DNA of 64,000 nt, taken from NCBI GenBank assembly GCA_017354895.1, contig CP071495.1:1285001-1349000 (forward strand), given 5' to 3'. Under the pieces are notes generated by a model that saw only the letters and a list, made by a program, of their open reading frames with translations, did not search any database and was not told where the DNA came from. The stretch comes from Podospora comata (lineage: Eukaryota; Ascomycota; Sordariomycetes; Sordariales; Podosporaceae). A program made the translations under genes and the position numbers. Shown here piece after piece: positions 1 through 11,998 of the stretch. Positions within the stretch are counted from its first letter, which is position 1. Every line of letters starts with the position of its first letter.

Positions 1-393
1 GACGCTCTGCCTCAAATGTCATCCACCCTTACCTATCAACCTTGCTTCTACCGAATAGGAAAAAAAAAAAAAGAAGAAAAAATTGTTTGATACATAAACT
101 CCAACGCTGCCAAAAAAAAGATGAACCAAACGCCTGTTTTTCAAATCTCTGCAGTGAGATTTATTCATATCATCCACCCATTCGTCATCCTTCTTGATGT
201 CTCCCTTCTCCCCTTCTCCTCCTCCTTCTCAAGCCCTTCTCCCCTCTCACCCTCAGAACCGCACTCATAAACCCCCTAAGCCTTCCCACCTTCCCCCTCC
301 GCCTTCTTCCCCGTACTCATCTTCTGCCTGTTTTTGTTTCCCCATCATTAGCCCCCACCCCCCCCCCCCTTTCAACCATCAGGACCAGAAAAC

Positions 394-1854
394 TTACTCA
401 ATCCTCCCCACCCCCTTCAACCTCAAATACACATCCGTCCCCCACCCATGCAAACTCTGCACCTTGATCCCACCCCCAAAATACTCGGCATACGCCCTGC
501 TCAACGGCAGCCCATACCCCAGCCCAGCAATCGAGCTCCCCCCGCTGCTCGCCGCCGAGATCACGCTCAGCGCGTCATCGCTCCATGCCCCAGGGGGATC
601 GTCCTCATTCTCCGAAAAGGTGGTGAAACTGTAAGACCAAATGTGCGGCAGCACCTCTGGGCCGATACCACCTCCCCGATCCCGGATTCTGATCGTCACC
701 CCGGGGGCATTGTCGTCAAGGGGCTGGATATGGTCTTTGTTGAACGCCCCCAAAGAGACAGACGGTGGGGAGAGCGTGATGGGGATTGTGACGGACGAAG
801 GTGGCTCGGGAGCTATGGTGATCTCCACCGGGGATTTACTCTGACCGTTTTCGACTGTGGCCCGGAAAGCGTTCTTGAGGAGCTCGGTGATGATGTACTC
901 TAGGTGCGTGGGGACAAAGGCAAAGGTTGTCTCGGGGCTGCCGTTGATGAACCATTCTGGTCTCACCCCATAATTGAGCTCGCAGATGTCGGCGACAAAA
1001 CTGCCGCACGAGTCGACTGTTGATGCCGGGCGGAGGGCCGTGTCAATGACCCCGATGTACCCCGGGGTTTCAGGGCATGGTGTAGGGGAGGAGGGTGGGT
1101 CAAAGTGCGGGCTGGAGGAATAATGCAAGGCGATGTGCTGCTCGGCTACCAACCTGGTCCCGATACGGGCGCGGAGGTGCTGGTCGAGGAAGTGGGTTAC
1201 CTCGCCGGGGGAGATGTATTTCCTGCACTCCAAGAACCCCCGGGCGAGAATGGGGATGGTGTCGGTGTGGGTTTGGACTAGCTCCGCGAGGACTTCAGTG
1301 AAGCGGATCTCGTCTTCGAGGTTAGAGATTGTGCGGCCTTGCCAGGGGAGGAGGGTGGAGAGTGAGTGTTGGTAGTTGTTGTAGATTTTGCGGATGTTGG
1401 GGTTGGACACCACAATATAGGGGAGGTTGCGGAGGGCCTGGATCCTATGGGCTAGTCGAATGGGGAGGAGGGAAAGGGTGAAGCGCGCCGAGGAGAGGAG
1501 AGCTTCGGCGCTGAGGGGTGGTCGACCATGTCTTTAGGAGAAAAGGTGTTAGACGCTGTGGTGTGGTTGGAGCCATCGTGTTGGAAGGGATAGGAAGACA
1601 AACTTGACCAAGTCTGCCAGACTCAATCGATGTAGGGGCTGTTTAGCTAGCCACGGGACAGCATCGTCGGTCTCGGAATAAGTGACGTGATGGTGGTGGT
1701 GACTCGGAGGTCGGTGGTGGTGGGCAACGGGGGCTTCCTTATTAGGGTTCTGTGATGTCGATGACGCCCTTCGCGCCAGGTATCGTCCTTTGACAAGTCC
1801 TGGGACAATACGGGAGGGCGTCGACAACCGTATCAACCTCGCCGTGGGCCCCAT
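394..1854 (-). CDS. mitochondrial PDK/BCKDK-family protein kinase
   Basis: Two exons, 1854-1604 and 1531-394, joined across a 72-bp intron (1532-1603; donor GTTTGT, acceptor AAAG), give 462 residues. The join restores the expected run LVK-HGRPPLS. The family phosphorylates and inactivates the E1 alpha subunit of pyruvate or branched-chain keto-acid dehydrogenase in the mitochondrial matrix. The C-terminal GHKL ATPase motifs are visible: N-box ELLKNAFRAT (about 300-309), G1 DRGGGIG (about 368-374), a YSFTT segment, and G2 GLGYGLP (about 420-426). The N-terminus is Arg/Ser-rich without acidic residues, as a matrix-targeting peptide would be. A His-rich stretch (two runs, HHH and HHHHH) follows it and is not a usual family feature. 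Start chosen: ATG at 1854, the first in frame. Whether it is the PDH or BCKDH kinase cannot be settled here. Confidence 0.9.
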
Positions 1855-2216
1855 ATTATCAAAGTGCTGATGTGTAGTTGAAGCTGTGTCAAAGCTGAGT
1901 AAAGAATGGAACGCGGCACGATTAAACTGAAACTGGGCGAGTACAAGTTGCTAAATGCTGTCAAAAGAGAGGGAGCAAGCTGGAGATGGTAAGATTAAAT
2001 ACATCAATAGCACTGTCCAACATAAACACTGGAAAGAGAGAATGACTGTCAATTGCTAGCTAGCGCTCGTCATAACGACCACGAACCCTCGATATCGATA
2101 AGCCGCTGGACAGGGATTATCTGCCCCGCTGTCACGGCACACGCTGCCCCGCTGTCACGGCACACGCTGCCCCGCACCTCACTAGATCCCGCTCCCGGAC
2201 GGCTGGCCTGAGCTCC
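1855..2216. other. intergenic region between kinase and I9 inhibitor genes
   Basis: Upstream region of the kinase gene and downstream region of the inhibitor gene. No coding signal seen. It contains a tandem GC-rich duplication at about 2121-2174 (listed separately). Confidence 0.6.
2121..2174. repeat. 23-bp tandem repeat, about 2.4 copies
   Basis: The unit CTGCCCCGCTGTCACGGCAC plus ACG occurs perfectly at 2121-2143 and 2144-2166, followed by a partial copy. It lies just downstream of the stop of the I9 inhibitor gene, so it may fall in its 3' UTR or in the upstream region of the kinase gene. Confidence 0.9.
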
Positions 2217-2609
2217 TTATTGAGTGCGCATCTCTTGATCAGCTTCAACATCCTTCACGTGCTCGTGGCTGGAAAGAGTTTGGACAGAGTCCTCGGGGAA
2301 GGAGACTCTGTTGGTGACATAGTCAGTCATTTTGTTCATTTGTCTGATATCGAGAGAGTCTTACGAGAAGCCCTTGATCAGTGTGTACTCGTGGCCGATG
2401 GTGCCGCCCTGGTCTTTGGCATGTTGCTTGGCCCTGCGCGGTATCAGCTTCAGTTCGGTAGAGAAATAGATCCCGGGAAAGGATCTTCTTACGCCTCGAT
2501 CTGCTCGGGGGTAGCGTCGTCCTTGCAGGTCACCTGTGTGGTGGTGATGTTAGCTTAACGATCAGAATATACAATGACCGATAGGTCCACATACGATGTA
2601 GGAAGGCAT
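2217..2609 (-). CDS. PBI2: proteinase B inhibitor (Pbi2-like, inhibitor I9 family)
   Basis: A small four-exon gene giving 71 residues. Exons: 2609-2595 (15 nt, MPSYI), 2533-2493, 2433-2365 and 2307-2217. Introns have donors GTATGT, GTAAGA and GTAAGA, acceptors CACAG, GCGCAG and CAACAG, and GCTAAC/CTGAC branch sites. The protein starts MPSYIVTCKDDATPEQIE, continues AKQHAKDQGGTIGHEY, then GFSVSFPEDSVQTL, and ends DVEADQEMRTQ. This is the ferredoxin-like fold of subtilisin propeptides and of yeast Pbi2, which inhibits vacuolar proteinase B and helps vacuole fusion with thioredoxin. No signal peptide, so cytosolic. All four exons are in phase and sum to 216 nt. A TATA-like element lies about 95 nt upstream. 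Assignment to family is firm; the vacuolar role is inferred from yeast. Confidence 0.9.
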
Positions 2610-3540
2610 GGTTGTAGTTGTAGTTGGCTTGGGTCTGTTGGAGAAAGACTGTGTGTTTGCAGAGAGAAATCGCAAAGATGGAGATAGGGTACGGATCCTC
2701 CTTATAAACATCTGGCCGAGGGCTGCCCAGGCATGGAGACGAACAAGCGTGGAGGCCTAGTTCACGAGGACGGCGGGGTGAGAGGGGAATACGTCATGCC
2801 CGGTGTATCACGCACTACAGCCGGTTCGATACAAGCCGTTTCAGCTTGTGACGCTTACTGGCGGCCTTCAACGACTTTAACAGCGCTTCCATGTCCAGTT
2901 GGGGTGGAAACCGCGGGATACGCGCCTGTTTTGCCTGGCACGCCAGATTACTTATCTGGCATCGTGCAGGAGGCTTGCACAGTTGGGCACTGGCAAGTCA
3001 TTTCTGAAGTTTGAGAGAGATGTGATATCGCGCATGCAAGCAATCACCTGCCCATTTGGAGGGTCGAGAGCGTCTCTGGAGTGGTGTTGCAATGGGACGA
3101 ACCCCTCAGACTAGACATGCCGAAGCTCAGCCATCCCAGTCAGGCCAGGCATTCTAAAGTGGGAGAGGCTGAGGATCACCGACGACTGGTTTTGGAATCA
3201 TCTCGAGTTACAGATGATATAGTACAAGACTGTAGTGCAAGTGTCTACAGTGTAAGCTGTAAGAACCAAGTTTAGATCTTGGTTGCTCTCTGGAGGCTGC
3301 CTCCCTGTTCCCCGCTCACCCGCTCCCATCTCCAAGTGAACCCCACCATATGATGCAGGCCCCCGCAGGGATCTGTTATCGATAGGGCTTATCGCTTATC
3401 GCTGAGGATCCGCCAGCCCAAAAATTTCTGGAGCTTTGCGCAGGTTGAATTGGAAATGGAGACTTGTCGCGACTTGGAGTTTTGCTGCTGGACTCTTCGG
3501 TGCAGAAACGCCCGAATAACCACAACATCGCGGCGCAACC
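2610..3540. other. divergent intergenic region (I9 inhibitor / BMS1)
   Basis: About 0.93 kb between divergently transcribed genes, so promoters of both. Short ORFs on the plus strand (for example 2733-3014) show no family resemblance and no splice logic. Nothing else recognised. Confidence 0.6.
2702..2708 (-). promoter_or_regulatory. TATA-like box of the I9 inhibitor gene
   Basis: Read on the minus strand the site is TTTATAAGG, about 95 nt upstream of the ATG at 2609. Position and sequence fit a TATA element; a transcript start has not been seen. Confidence 0.4.
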
Positions 3541-6500
3541 ATGGAACAACAAAATAAGCCTCACAGGCCGTCCAAGAAGTCCAAGGATAAAAAGAAGGCG
3601 CAACATACAGGCCGTAAGTTGGTTTCAGGTCGTTGCGATGCGATTAGAGTCGCCATCATCCCTCGAGGTCGCTAACGGTATCTTCAAGAACAAAACCCCA
3701 AGGCCTTTGCCTTCTCTAATCCCGGCAAACTTGCAAAGCAGGCGGCGAGATCCCACGATATCAAAGAAAAGCGCCTTCATGTACCCCAAGTCGACCGTCT
3801 TCCCGATGAACCTCCTCCGCGCCTCGTCACCATCGTCGGACCTCCTGGTGTGGGCAAGACAACCCTTCTCAAGTCTCTCATCCGCCGATATGCAAAGGAA
3901 ACAATGTCCGACCCCGTGGGACCAATCACGGTCGTCACCTCGAAGAAGCAGCGATTAACCTTTATCGAATGCCCCAACGAGCTCGAAGCCATGGTCGACA
4001 TCGCCAAGGTCGCCGACATTGTCCTGCTGATGATTGACGGAAATTTTGGATTCGAAATGGAGACAATGGAGTTCCTCAACGTCCTGGCCGCCACCGGTAT
4101 GCCAGGAAACGTCTTCGGTATTCTGACCCATCTCGATCTCTTCAGAAAGCCACAAGCGCTCAAGGACGCCAAGAAGAGGTTAAAGCACAGGTTGTGGAAC
4201 GAATTGTATCAGGGCGCCCATCTATTCTATCTTTCTGGTGTTTTGAACGGCCGTTACCCCGATCGGGAGATTCATAACCTTTCCCGCTTCCTGTCGGTTA
4301 TGAAGAACCCTCGTCCGCTCGTATGGAGAAACTCGCACCCTTACACTGTTATCGACAACTATCGCGACATTACTCACCCAACCAAGATTGAAGAGGACGA
4401 GAATTGCGACCGGTCGATCGAGCTGTCTGGCTATTTGCGCGGTACCAACTTTGCAGCGGATGGGCAGAGGATACACATTGCGGGCTTGGGCGATTTCACA
4501 ATAGCTAGCATGGAAGCTCTGCCGGATCCTTGCCCGACCCCCTCGATGGAGCAAGCGCTTGCGAAAGCCACTGGAAAAACTGGGAGGAGGCGCTTGGACG
4601 AGAAGGACAAGAAGCTGTGGGCTCCAATGGCCGACCGCAGTGGTCTCAAGATTACTGGTGATCACATTGTCATCACCAGGGAGAACGGTTTCGCTTTCGA
4701 CAAAGACGCCGAGGACGTCGAACGTGGCGAGGGCGAGCAGCTTATTGTTGATCTACAGGGCGAGAGGAAACTGCTTGGTTCTACTGACAAGGGTGTCAAG
4801 CTGTTTGCGAGCGGGCAGGAGCTCACACAGGTCCCAGAAGAGGCCGACAGCGGGAGGAAAACCAGGAGAAAGGCGCGCTTCGCTGCTGGGGATGAGCCTG
4901 GCGAGGATGAAATTCCCGACGACGAGGGCTTCGAAAGCGGAGAGGAGGATGAAGAGGGCTCAGACGTTGAAGAGGACGAATTCGACATGTCAAAGCTGGG
5001 CAAGATGTTCAAGAAGCAGCAAGACAAGGATCAACCAGAAGACGACCTTGCCTTTGCCGACAGTGACTCTGACCTTGGTTCTCTCTCTGGCGACGAAGAC
5101 GAGGAGCTGGATTCCGACGAGGACGACGAGGATGTTGACATGGAAGACTTGGGTTCTGATGAGGAAGCCGGTGCCCTGAAGTGGAAGGATAGCATGTTTG
5201 AGCGCGCCAGTAAGCTTCACGGAAACAGAAGACCGTTCCGTGCTGTGGATCTTGCCAGATTCATGTACGACACTGCCCTCAGTCCCAGAGAAGCTCTCAA
5301 GAAATGGAGGTGCGAGGAAGAGGAAGAAGAGGAGGAGGACATTGAGAAAGACGAGGACGACACTTTCTTCAGGAAGATTGGCGATGATGAGCAGGAAGAT
5401 TTGACCGAGGACCGCGCGATACCAAGCTTCGACTATGAGGATTTGGCTGCCAAGTGGTCAAGTGAGGATGCTGTAGAGGCTCTCCGGACCAGATTTTCGA
5501 CTGCGAACCTGGTTGATGAAGAAGGCAGGAACGGTGACGATGACGACTTTTCCGGGCTCGACGATGATGATGAGGACGACGAGGGTGATGGTGCTTTTGA
5601 GGATCTTGAGACAGGGGAAGCGCATGGCGGTGATGGTGACGAGGACGAGGATGAGGACGGCGATGAAGATGAGAGTGAAGAGCCACCAGAAGCCAGCTTG
5701 GAGGCTGAACGTGAAAAGAACGCCCGTCGCAAGGAAGAACTCAAGCTACGCTTCGAGGAAGAAGATCGCGAGGGTTTCAAGAACGACAAGGCTGTCGCTA
5801 GGCGAGAAGGCGGCGGAGATGATGAGTTTGGCGAGGACGACTGGTACGATGCCCAAAAGGCTCTGCTTCAGAAGCAGCTTGACATCAACAAGGCCGAGTT
5901 TGAGGAGCTTGACGAGAGGCAAAGGACGGCGGTTGAGGGTTTCAGAGCCGGCAAGTACGGCAAGATTGTTCTCGAGGGCGTCCCAGCCGAGTTTGTCAAG
6001 AACTTCTCGGCCAAGAGACCCATCATCGTGGGCGGTCTCTCTGCTACCGAGGACAGGTTTGGTTTCGTCCAAGTCAGAATCAAGAAGCACAGATGGCACA
6101 AGAGAATCCTCAAGACGGGCGACCCCTTGATCTTCTCTCTCGGCTGGAGAAGATTCCAATCTCTCCCCATCTACTCCATCTCCGACTCCCGGACGAGAAA
6201 CCGCATGCTCAAGTACACACCCGAGCACATGCACTGCTTCGGCACCTTTTACGGCCCCCTGATCGCCCCCAACACCTCCTTCACCGCATTCCAATCCTTC
6301 TCTTCCTCCAACCCGGGCTTCCGCATCGCAGCCACCGGCACGGTCCTGTCGGTAGACGAATCCACCGAAATCGTCAAGAAGCTCAAGCTAACCGGCACCC
6401 CCTACAAAATCTTCAAGAACACCGCCTTCATCAAGGACATGTTCAACACTGCCCTCGAAATCGCAAAGTTTGAAGGCGCGGCCATAAAGACTGTCTCGGG

Positions 6501-7122
6501 CGTCCGCGGCCAGATCAAGCGCGCCCTGTCAAAACCAGACGGCCACTTCCGCGCCACGTTTGAGGACAAAATTCTCCTGTCCGACATTGTCTTCCTCCGC
6601 GCGTGGTACCCCATCAAGCCGCACAGGTTCTACAACCCGGCGACGAACCTCATCGGCTGGCAGTCGATGCGCTCGACGGGGGAGATCCGCCGCGCCGAGG
6701 ACTTGGCCACGCCGCAGCTGAAGAACAGCCAGTACCGCAAGATTGAGCGGCAGGAGCGGCATTTCAACCCGTTGAGGGTGCCCAAGAAGCTGGCTGCCGA
6801 GCTGCCGTTTAAGTCGCAGATTGTGCAGACGAAGAAGCAGAGGAAGGAGACGTACATGCAGAAGAGGGCCGTGGTGGTTTCGGGAGAGGAGCGCAAGGCG
6901 AGGGATCTCATGCAGAAGCTTACTACGATCCGGAAAGAGCAGGTTGCGAAGAGGAAGGCGAAGAAGGAGGAGAAGAGGCAGGAGTACAGGAAGAAGGTGG
7001 CGGATATTGAGGAGAGGCTGGAGAATAGGGAGAAGAAGGAGAAGCAGGCGTACTGGGAGAGGGAGGGGAAGAAGAGGAGGGCTGGGGATGGGGGTGGTGG
7101 GGGTGGGAAGAGGAGGAAGTAA
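3541..7122 (+). CDS. BMS1: ribosome biogenesis GTPase Bms1
   Basis: Two exons, 3541-3613 and 3689-7122, around a 75-bp intron (donor GTAAGT, acceptor TTCAAG), give 1168 residues; yeast Bms1 has about 1180. Bms1 binds GTP and works with Rcl1 and U3 snoRNP in nucleolar 18S rRNA maturation. The N-terminal exon is Lys-rich, then comes the conserved KAFAFSNPGK element. The P-loop GPPGVGKTTL is near residues 75-84, with a DG-containing switch region VLLMIDGNFGFEMETMEF further on. The middle (about 380-690) is strongly acidic with long Asp/Glu runs. The C-terminal domain has the family signature GGLSATEDRFGFVQVRIKKH and GWRRFQSLPIYS, and the tail (about 1040-1168) is Lys/Arg-rich, ending in a Gly run and KRRK. 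Convergent with the F-box gene downstream. Confidence 0.97.
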
Positions 7123-7582
7123 ATAGTCGGTGGGTGTTTTGTCTGTCTGTGAGATTACCAGGCGTTGATATCATGGTTGAGGAGGGTACATAAGGTGTAT
7201 AGGCCAGGAAAATGAAACACTTTTGCCAACATCATGTTGCGTGTGAAACACCAATATTGGGAAAGACACATTTCCTGAGAAAGTACGGGCTAACCGCCAA
7301 AATTGTATTCCTGTTTCCCAATATACATACAAACACTTATTGTAACTAACACTAACTAACATACCAGTTAGAAAGGCCGGGGGTGGGGGGTATTCCTAAT
7401 CCTACCAGCCAACTACTCCTTTCCTTCCTTTCCTTTCCTTTCCTTTCCTTTCTTTTTCCTGTTCCTTTCCCATTCTTTTCCCACCAGCAAAGTCAAGATA
7501 ATTTTCAAATCTCCCCAAAAAAAAAAAAACACTTCCAAATCTTCTAATCAAACCATACAACACCCTCTGCCTCCCCTCAGCA
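7123..7582. other. convergent 3' intergenic region
   Basis: Lies between the stop codons of BMS1 and the minus-strand F-box gene. It holds both 3' UTRs, an A-run near 7518 and a TTTCC pentanucleotide tract. No gene seen. Confidence 0.6.
7420..7451. repeat. TTTCC pentanucleotide microsatellite
   Basis: About six imperfect copies of CCTTT, preceded by a slightly degenerate copy. Simple repeat in the shared 3' intergenic space. Confidence 0.85.
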
Positions 7583-10500
7583 TCAAAGCCGCCCACTGAC
7601 AACCTCCTTCTCAAAAATCTTCACCCCATAAACATCATAAAACCTCATATCTCCCACCGTCTCAATCTTGCTCGCCCTGAACCTCTCATCATCTTCCTCA
7701 TCCCCACTATCCTCACTCTCATCACTACTCCCATTCCCCCCAATGGCATCCAACCACGCCGAGTTTCCGCTCCCGTCAGTTTCGATAGACGGTAGTATCA
7801 ACCCCGAGCTCGTACTCCCCAGCCCCGTCGTGGCACTCATCTTCTTGACCTTGTTATTCTTCTCCTTTTTGCGCTTGGGCAAGTCCCTCGCCCTGATAAG
7901 CCGCTCTACCCTGTCGTCGTCATCGATCGAGATCCACTCCAGCTTTAGGTGAGGGTGATGAGAGAGGTTATCAATCAAAAACTTCTTCGTCTCCCTCATG
8001 ACCCAGACACACGTGTCCTCGTTGCGCAGCTGGGCAATATGCAACGCCCTCAACGACACCAGCCCCGCAAGCCGCTGCATAAATGTATGCTATTTTTCAC
8101 GTCAGCACCTAGGTATCAATCAACCAGTCCAAAAGGGGGGGGGAAACATACCATAGTCCTAATACTCATGCAAGCAGCCAGCTCCTCCAGCACCCTCCCC
8201 TTCCTACAAAGGAACAAGACCGTCTTCTCGTTCAGATCCCAGCTCGAATCCGCCAAGTTCTTGATCATCAAGTACTTCAACGTAGGCATGTGCTTCTTTA
8301 GCACCAACTTCCGAATCTGTTCGATAGTAGTCGGTGTCCTGGGCGCAAACGACTCAGGCTTATACTTGAAGTCCCGCTCGAGCATAAATAACTCCTCCAC
8401 CGCTTCCAGCTCGTGAACAAACGTCAAAAAGGCTGGTGTGACATTGTCGGTAAAGATGTGTCGTAGAGGCAGAGGGGCTTCCTTGTTGAGTTTGGCCATT
8501 TGAGCCCAAATTGGCGCTTGAGGGCCTACGTTCAGGAGCGTCAAGTGACGGAGACATCGGAGGTCGATGGCCCGGTACAGAACTGAAGCCTTGACCGGGA
8601 TGAGGTAGATGGCTAGAACCTGGAGAGCTAGACCTCTTGTTGTCCGCAGGTAGTCATTCATCTGCTGGTTTTTGAGCGCAACCGAGTCAACAGCGGACAC
8701 GGAGGAAGATGGCCGGGGAATTTGCTTCTCGGCATCGTTGATCTCGGCTTCGACTGTCGTGAGCTCCTTGTGGATGTCTGCAATGCTCTGGCTGATGGTG
8801 TACATCTGCTTCTCAGCCTCGGCGACACGGCTAACATCGACCGGTGTGTCGCTGGAGCGCATCCTCTCAATATCCTTTGTCAAGTCCTTAGCTTGAGTCT
8901 CAAAGATATCGACCTTTTCAGCCAACGTCTTGAAGTTGGCTTTTTGCGCGGCTAGGTTCGCCATAGCCTTGTTCACGTCGGCCGACACCACACTGCCACT
9001 CGTGGAGGGCGTGGCCAAGGAAGTCGTGGAGGCAGACGGGGTCATACCAAATTCCTTCGAAGAGGTGTCCTTGGTTGGGCCATCTGCACCATCAAGCTGG
9101 AGAGTCTCCTCGGGCGCCTCAATGTCAATATCTTCAGGGGTCACATCATTCTCCTTTTGCTTGTCCTTGGAAGCGTCTGCAGTGCCATCACTAAAAAGAC
9201 TGGCAGGCTCTGTCGAGGCCTGTGCGACCGGGGCAGCCCCTGAGCTCTCTGCGGTCGCCGGCTCCTCTGCCACCGATTCATCTGTCTTTGATGAACTTGA
9301 GCTCCCGTTTGTGCTTGGCTTATTTGACTTTTCTGCCCTCTTGTTCATCGTATCTTCAACGTACTTTGTTGCGGCAGCCTGGAAAGTTTCGAGAATATTC
9401 TTTTGGGTAGCATTGACCTCACTTGGATCGGTGTTGTCATTCAGCTCCTTCACAATCCTGGTCATCACGGTCTTCAAGGCCTGGGCAAACTCGTGCGTTC
9501 CATTGCCCCCGTTCGACTCGACCTTGGTCTCCTTTTCCTTTTCCTTTTCCTTCCCCTTGTCTTTCGGCTTTTTGGGCGGCTTTTTTACTAGATAGACCTC
9601 AACATCCAAGATCCTACCCAGCACCGACTCTTGTGCCTTTTTCTCTTCCATGGCCCGGAAGGCTCTGGCAGGACCGCTCATGTCATTGGCCATGTTTGAA
9701 CTAGAACCAGCCGGGGTAGGCTGGAAATCATCGTCGACATCTGAATCGTCCGGATCCGCCTCGGGGGCAGGTTTTCTGGCCTGTGAAGCCAGCTTGTCCG
9801 AAAAGGAGAGTTTCAGCTTAGTGAGAGTTGCCGAGGAGTTCCGAACACATGATTTGATCTCTGTAACCATATCGAGCGAGTCGATATCCAACACGGAAAG
9901 ACTCCTCAGATTGCCGAAGCCCGACAGCGTCGGTGGCTCCTTGGAAAGGGGCGTCTTCCGTAAGGCTTTCGGTCGGTGAGGCTTCGGCATCGGAGGTGGA
10001 GGGGGCGGAGGCACATTGACTGTGACGGAGGTCACGGGCACATAAAACCCAGAGGGCGGCGGAGGCAGCGTCGAAAACGGGGGTGGTGGAGGGGGTAAGT
10101 TCGACATGGGAGGTGGTGGCGGGACAGATGTGACGCCCAGCGAGGCTGATGTTGAGGTGGCGGCATTGTATGGAAGGGGAGGAGGCGTTTCGTAGATAGA
10201 AGGTCCCTCTTGTAACCGAACATGAAGATGGGCCAATGTCTTGATACTGTGTAGTTCTTTGTAGAGGGTTCGACTAAGTTCGACACGGATATTCCACCTG
10301 AAGAGGAAATTGTCAGTACTGGATGTGCAATAGACCGAGATGGACACACCTGAATCTCTCGAGAGCCCTTGCCCTGCGCAGCGTCATAAGCAGCAGTGTG
10401 TTCATGAACTTTCCGCAGCTGAGATTCGCCAAGTAAGCCTTGTAGGCTGTTTCGGCTTTGTGGCCGGCGCTGAGAGTGTCCAGAGACAAGTCTCTCAGGT

Positions 10501-10774
10501 GCTGAGCATAGTTGTAGTCGCTAGTCACAAAAGTGTCGAGACCGCCGGCCAGGCCGTCTATGGGCGAGTCGTATTCGGGGTCATCTTCGTCTGGGAAGAC
10601 AATATGGAAATTGCGATAGAGTTGGGCGGCAGCGAGTTCTCGGCAGTGTCTCGACACGAGGGCAAAGCATATCAGATCGGCCTGGGAGCAGTTGCGGACA
10701 ATTTCTTTCTGAACTTCGTTTGGCAGGGCCATGAAGCAGAAAGGTGGTTTCTGCCTGCCCGGAGACGAAGCCAT
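7583..10774 (-). CDS. F-box, proline-rich, coiled-coil protein
   Basis: Three exons, 10774-10350, 10297-8152 and 8089-7583, with introns of 52 bp (donor GTGTGT, TACTGAC branch site) and 62 bp (donor GTATGT, acceptor ATAG), give 1025 residues. The start is the ATG at 10774; the longer frame begins with a GTG. Residues about 10-60 form an F-box (MALPNEVQKEIVRNC, then LICFALVSRHCRELAA and LYRNFHIVF), the Skp1-binding module of SCF ubiquitin ligases. Next comes a formin-like polyproline stretch with PPPPPP runs, an acidic/Ser-rich segment, a Lys-rich stretch, and a helical heptad region (VNKAMANLAAQKANFKTL to about IADIHKELTTVEAEIND) likely to be a coiled coil. The C-terminal third resembles the leucine-rich target-binding part of fungal F-box proteins (LRCLRHLTLLNVG; KHMPTLKYLMIKNL). 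The tail is acidic. Substrate unknown. Confidence 0.85.
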
Positions 10775-11998
10775 ATCGGCGATAAAGATGGATGGATTTG
10801 ATGCTCGTCCTAGCAGAAGATGGGGGCGCACGCAGGAAGAGGAGGAAGATTTGAGTCAAGAAGCAGTGAAAGAAGACGGGTATCGGAATGGAAATGCAAG
10901 ATTTTGATTCTGGCAGTCTTTTTTTTTTTTTTTTGCTGGCGCCAAAGAAGCAGCCAGCCGTTCGTTGTTGCAGAGGGGTTCATTATCGAGGTGCGGCAGA
11001 GACGGTGGGAAATCGACAAGTTCTGGCCAAGAGCCGGGGTATGCCCGGGGGGTTGCCTTAGCGGATGTGCAGCACTCTGCAGCGGGCAGGGCAGGGCAGG
11101 TGGGGGAGGGTCCAGGTCAGCCTCTCCCGCCTCCCTGGCCACATAAAACCGAGACTGCAAACCACCAAAATCACCGTCACTTACACAACCACGTCGATAT
11201 TAAAACGTAATTTTCTCAACCACCACTTCATCAAGTCCTCTCATCTTTTAAACACTACTGTTTTAATACTTTTAAAATATATAAGAATTTTGGTAGAATT
11301 TTATGACTGTCTTTGAGTGAGAATGGTGTGTATGAGAGGCTGCTAATTGTATAGTGTCTTCGGTTTTTTTGTGGCCAGTGAGCCCGTCCGCAGGGTATCC
11401 CCAATTCCCCAGCATGTGACGCTCGCACCATCTCAACATGAAATTCCATCCATTCCAATGGCACCTTTTCTGAAGCAACCACCTCCAACGTCGGATTTTC
11501 TCTTTTTCATGTTTGATGGTCCGTGTGAAGGCCCAGGACTCGGTATTCCGCCATCCAATCATTTTCAGGGACTTCAGATATGACATGCAGGGCCCTTGTG
11601 GCTACCTTATCCCATAGAGTGCCGTCTATCCGCTCAGGGCATCAACTTCAACAATTTAACCCCACCATTGCCTAGGCATCCACGCAGTAATTAGTGGCTG
11701 CCCGTAACATGATTAAGATTTTATGTTGCAGCATTTTTGCTTATGTCTCATACAGATCTACTTCCTAAGAAACTATCTTCTCCTCCTCTTCTGTCTTGCT
11801 CTTTCCCTGCCATTGCAACCCTCTCTGTTGGCACAGCGGTTGATCATTAAGGCAGGGTAAATTGCTTAGGGCGAATCATTTTCCTTGGCTTTCAGGGCCA
11901 CCAGCCAACAACTCAGCCGAGCCCTGTGTGAAGACTCAATCTTTTAATCTTTTCTCACACATCCAACACACGGTGCCAATCACTGTTCCTCATCGATA
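10775..11998. other. divergent intergenic region (F-box / transglutaminase-fold gene)
   Basis: About 1.2 kb between divergent genes. It contains a T-run near 10919-10934, an AT-rich stretch with an AATATATAAG element near 11275 and pyrimidine-rich leader sequence before 11999. No convincing gene on either strand. Confidence 0.6.
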
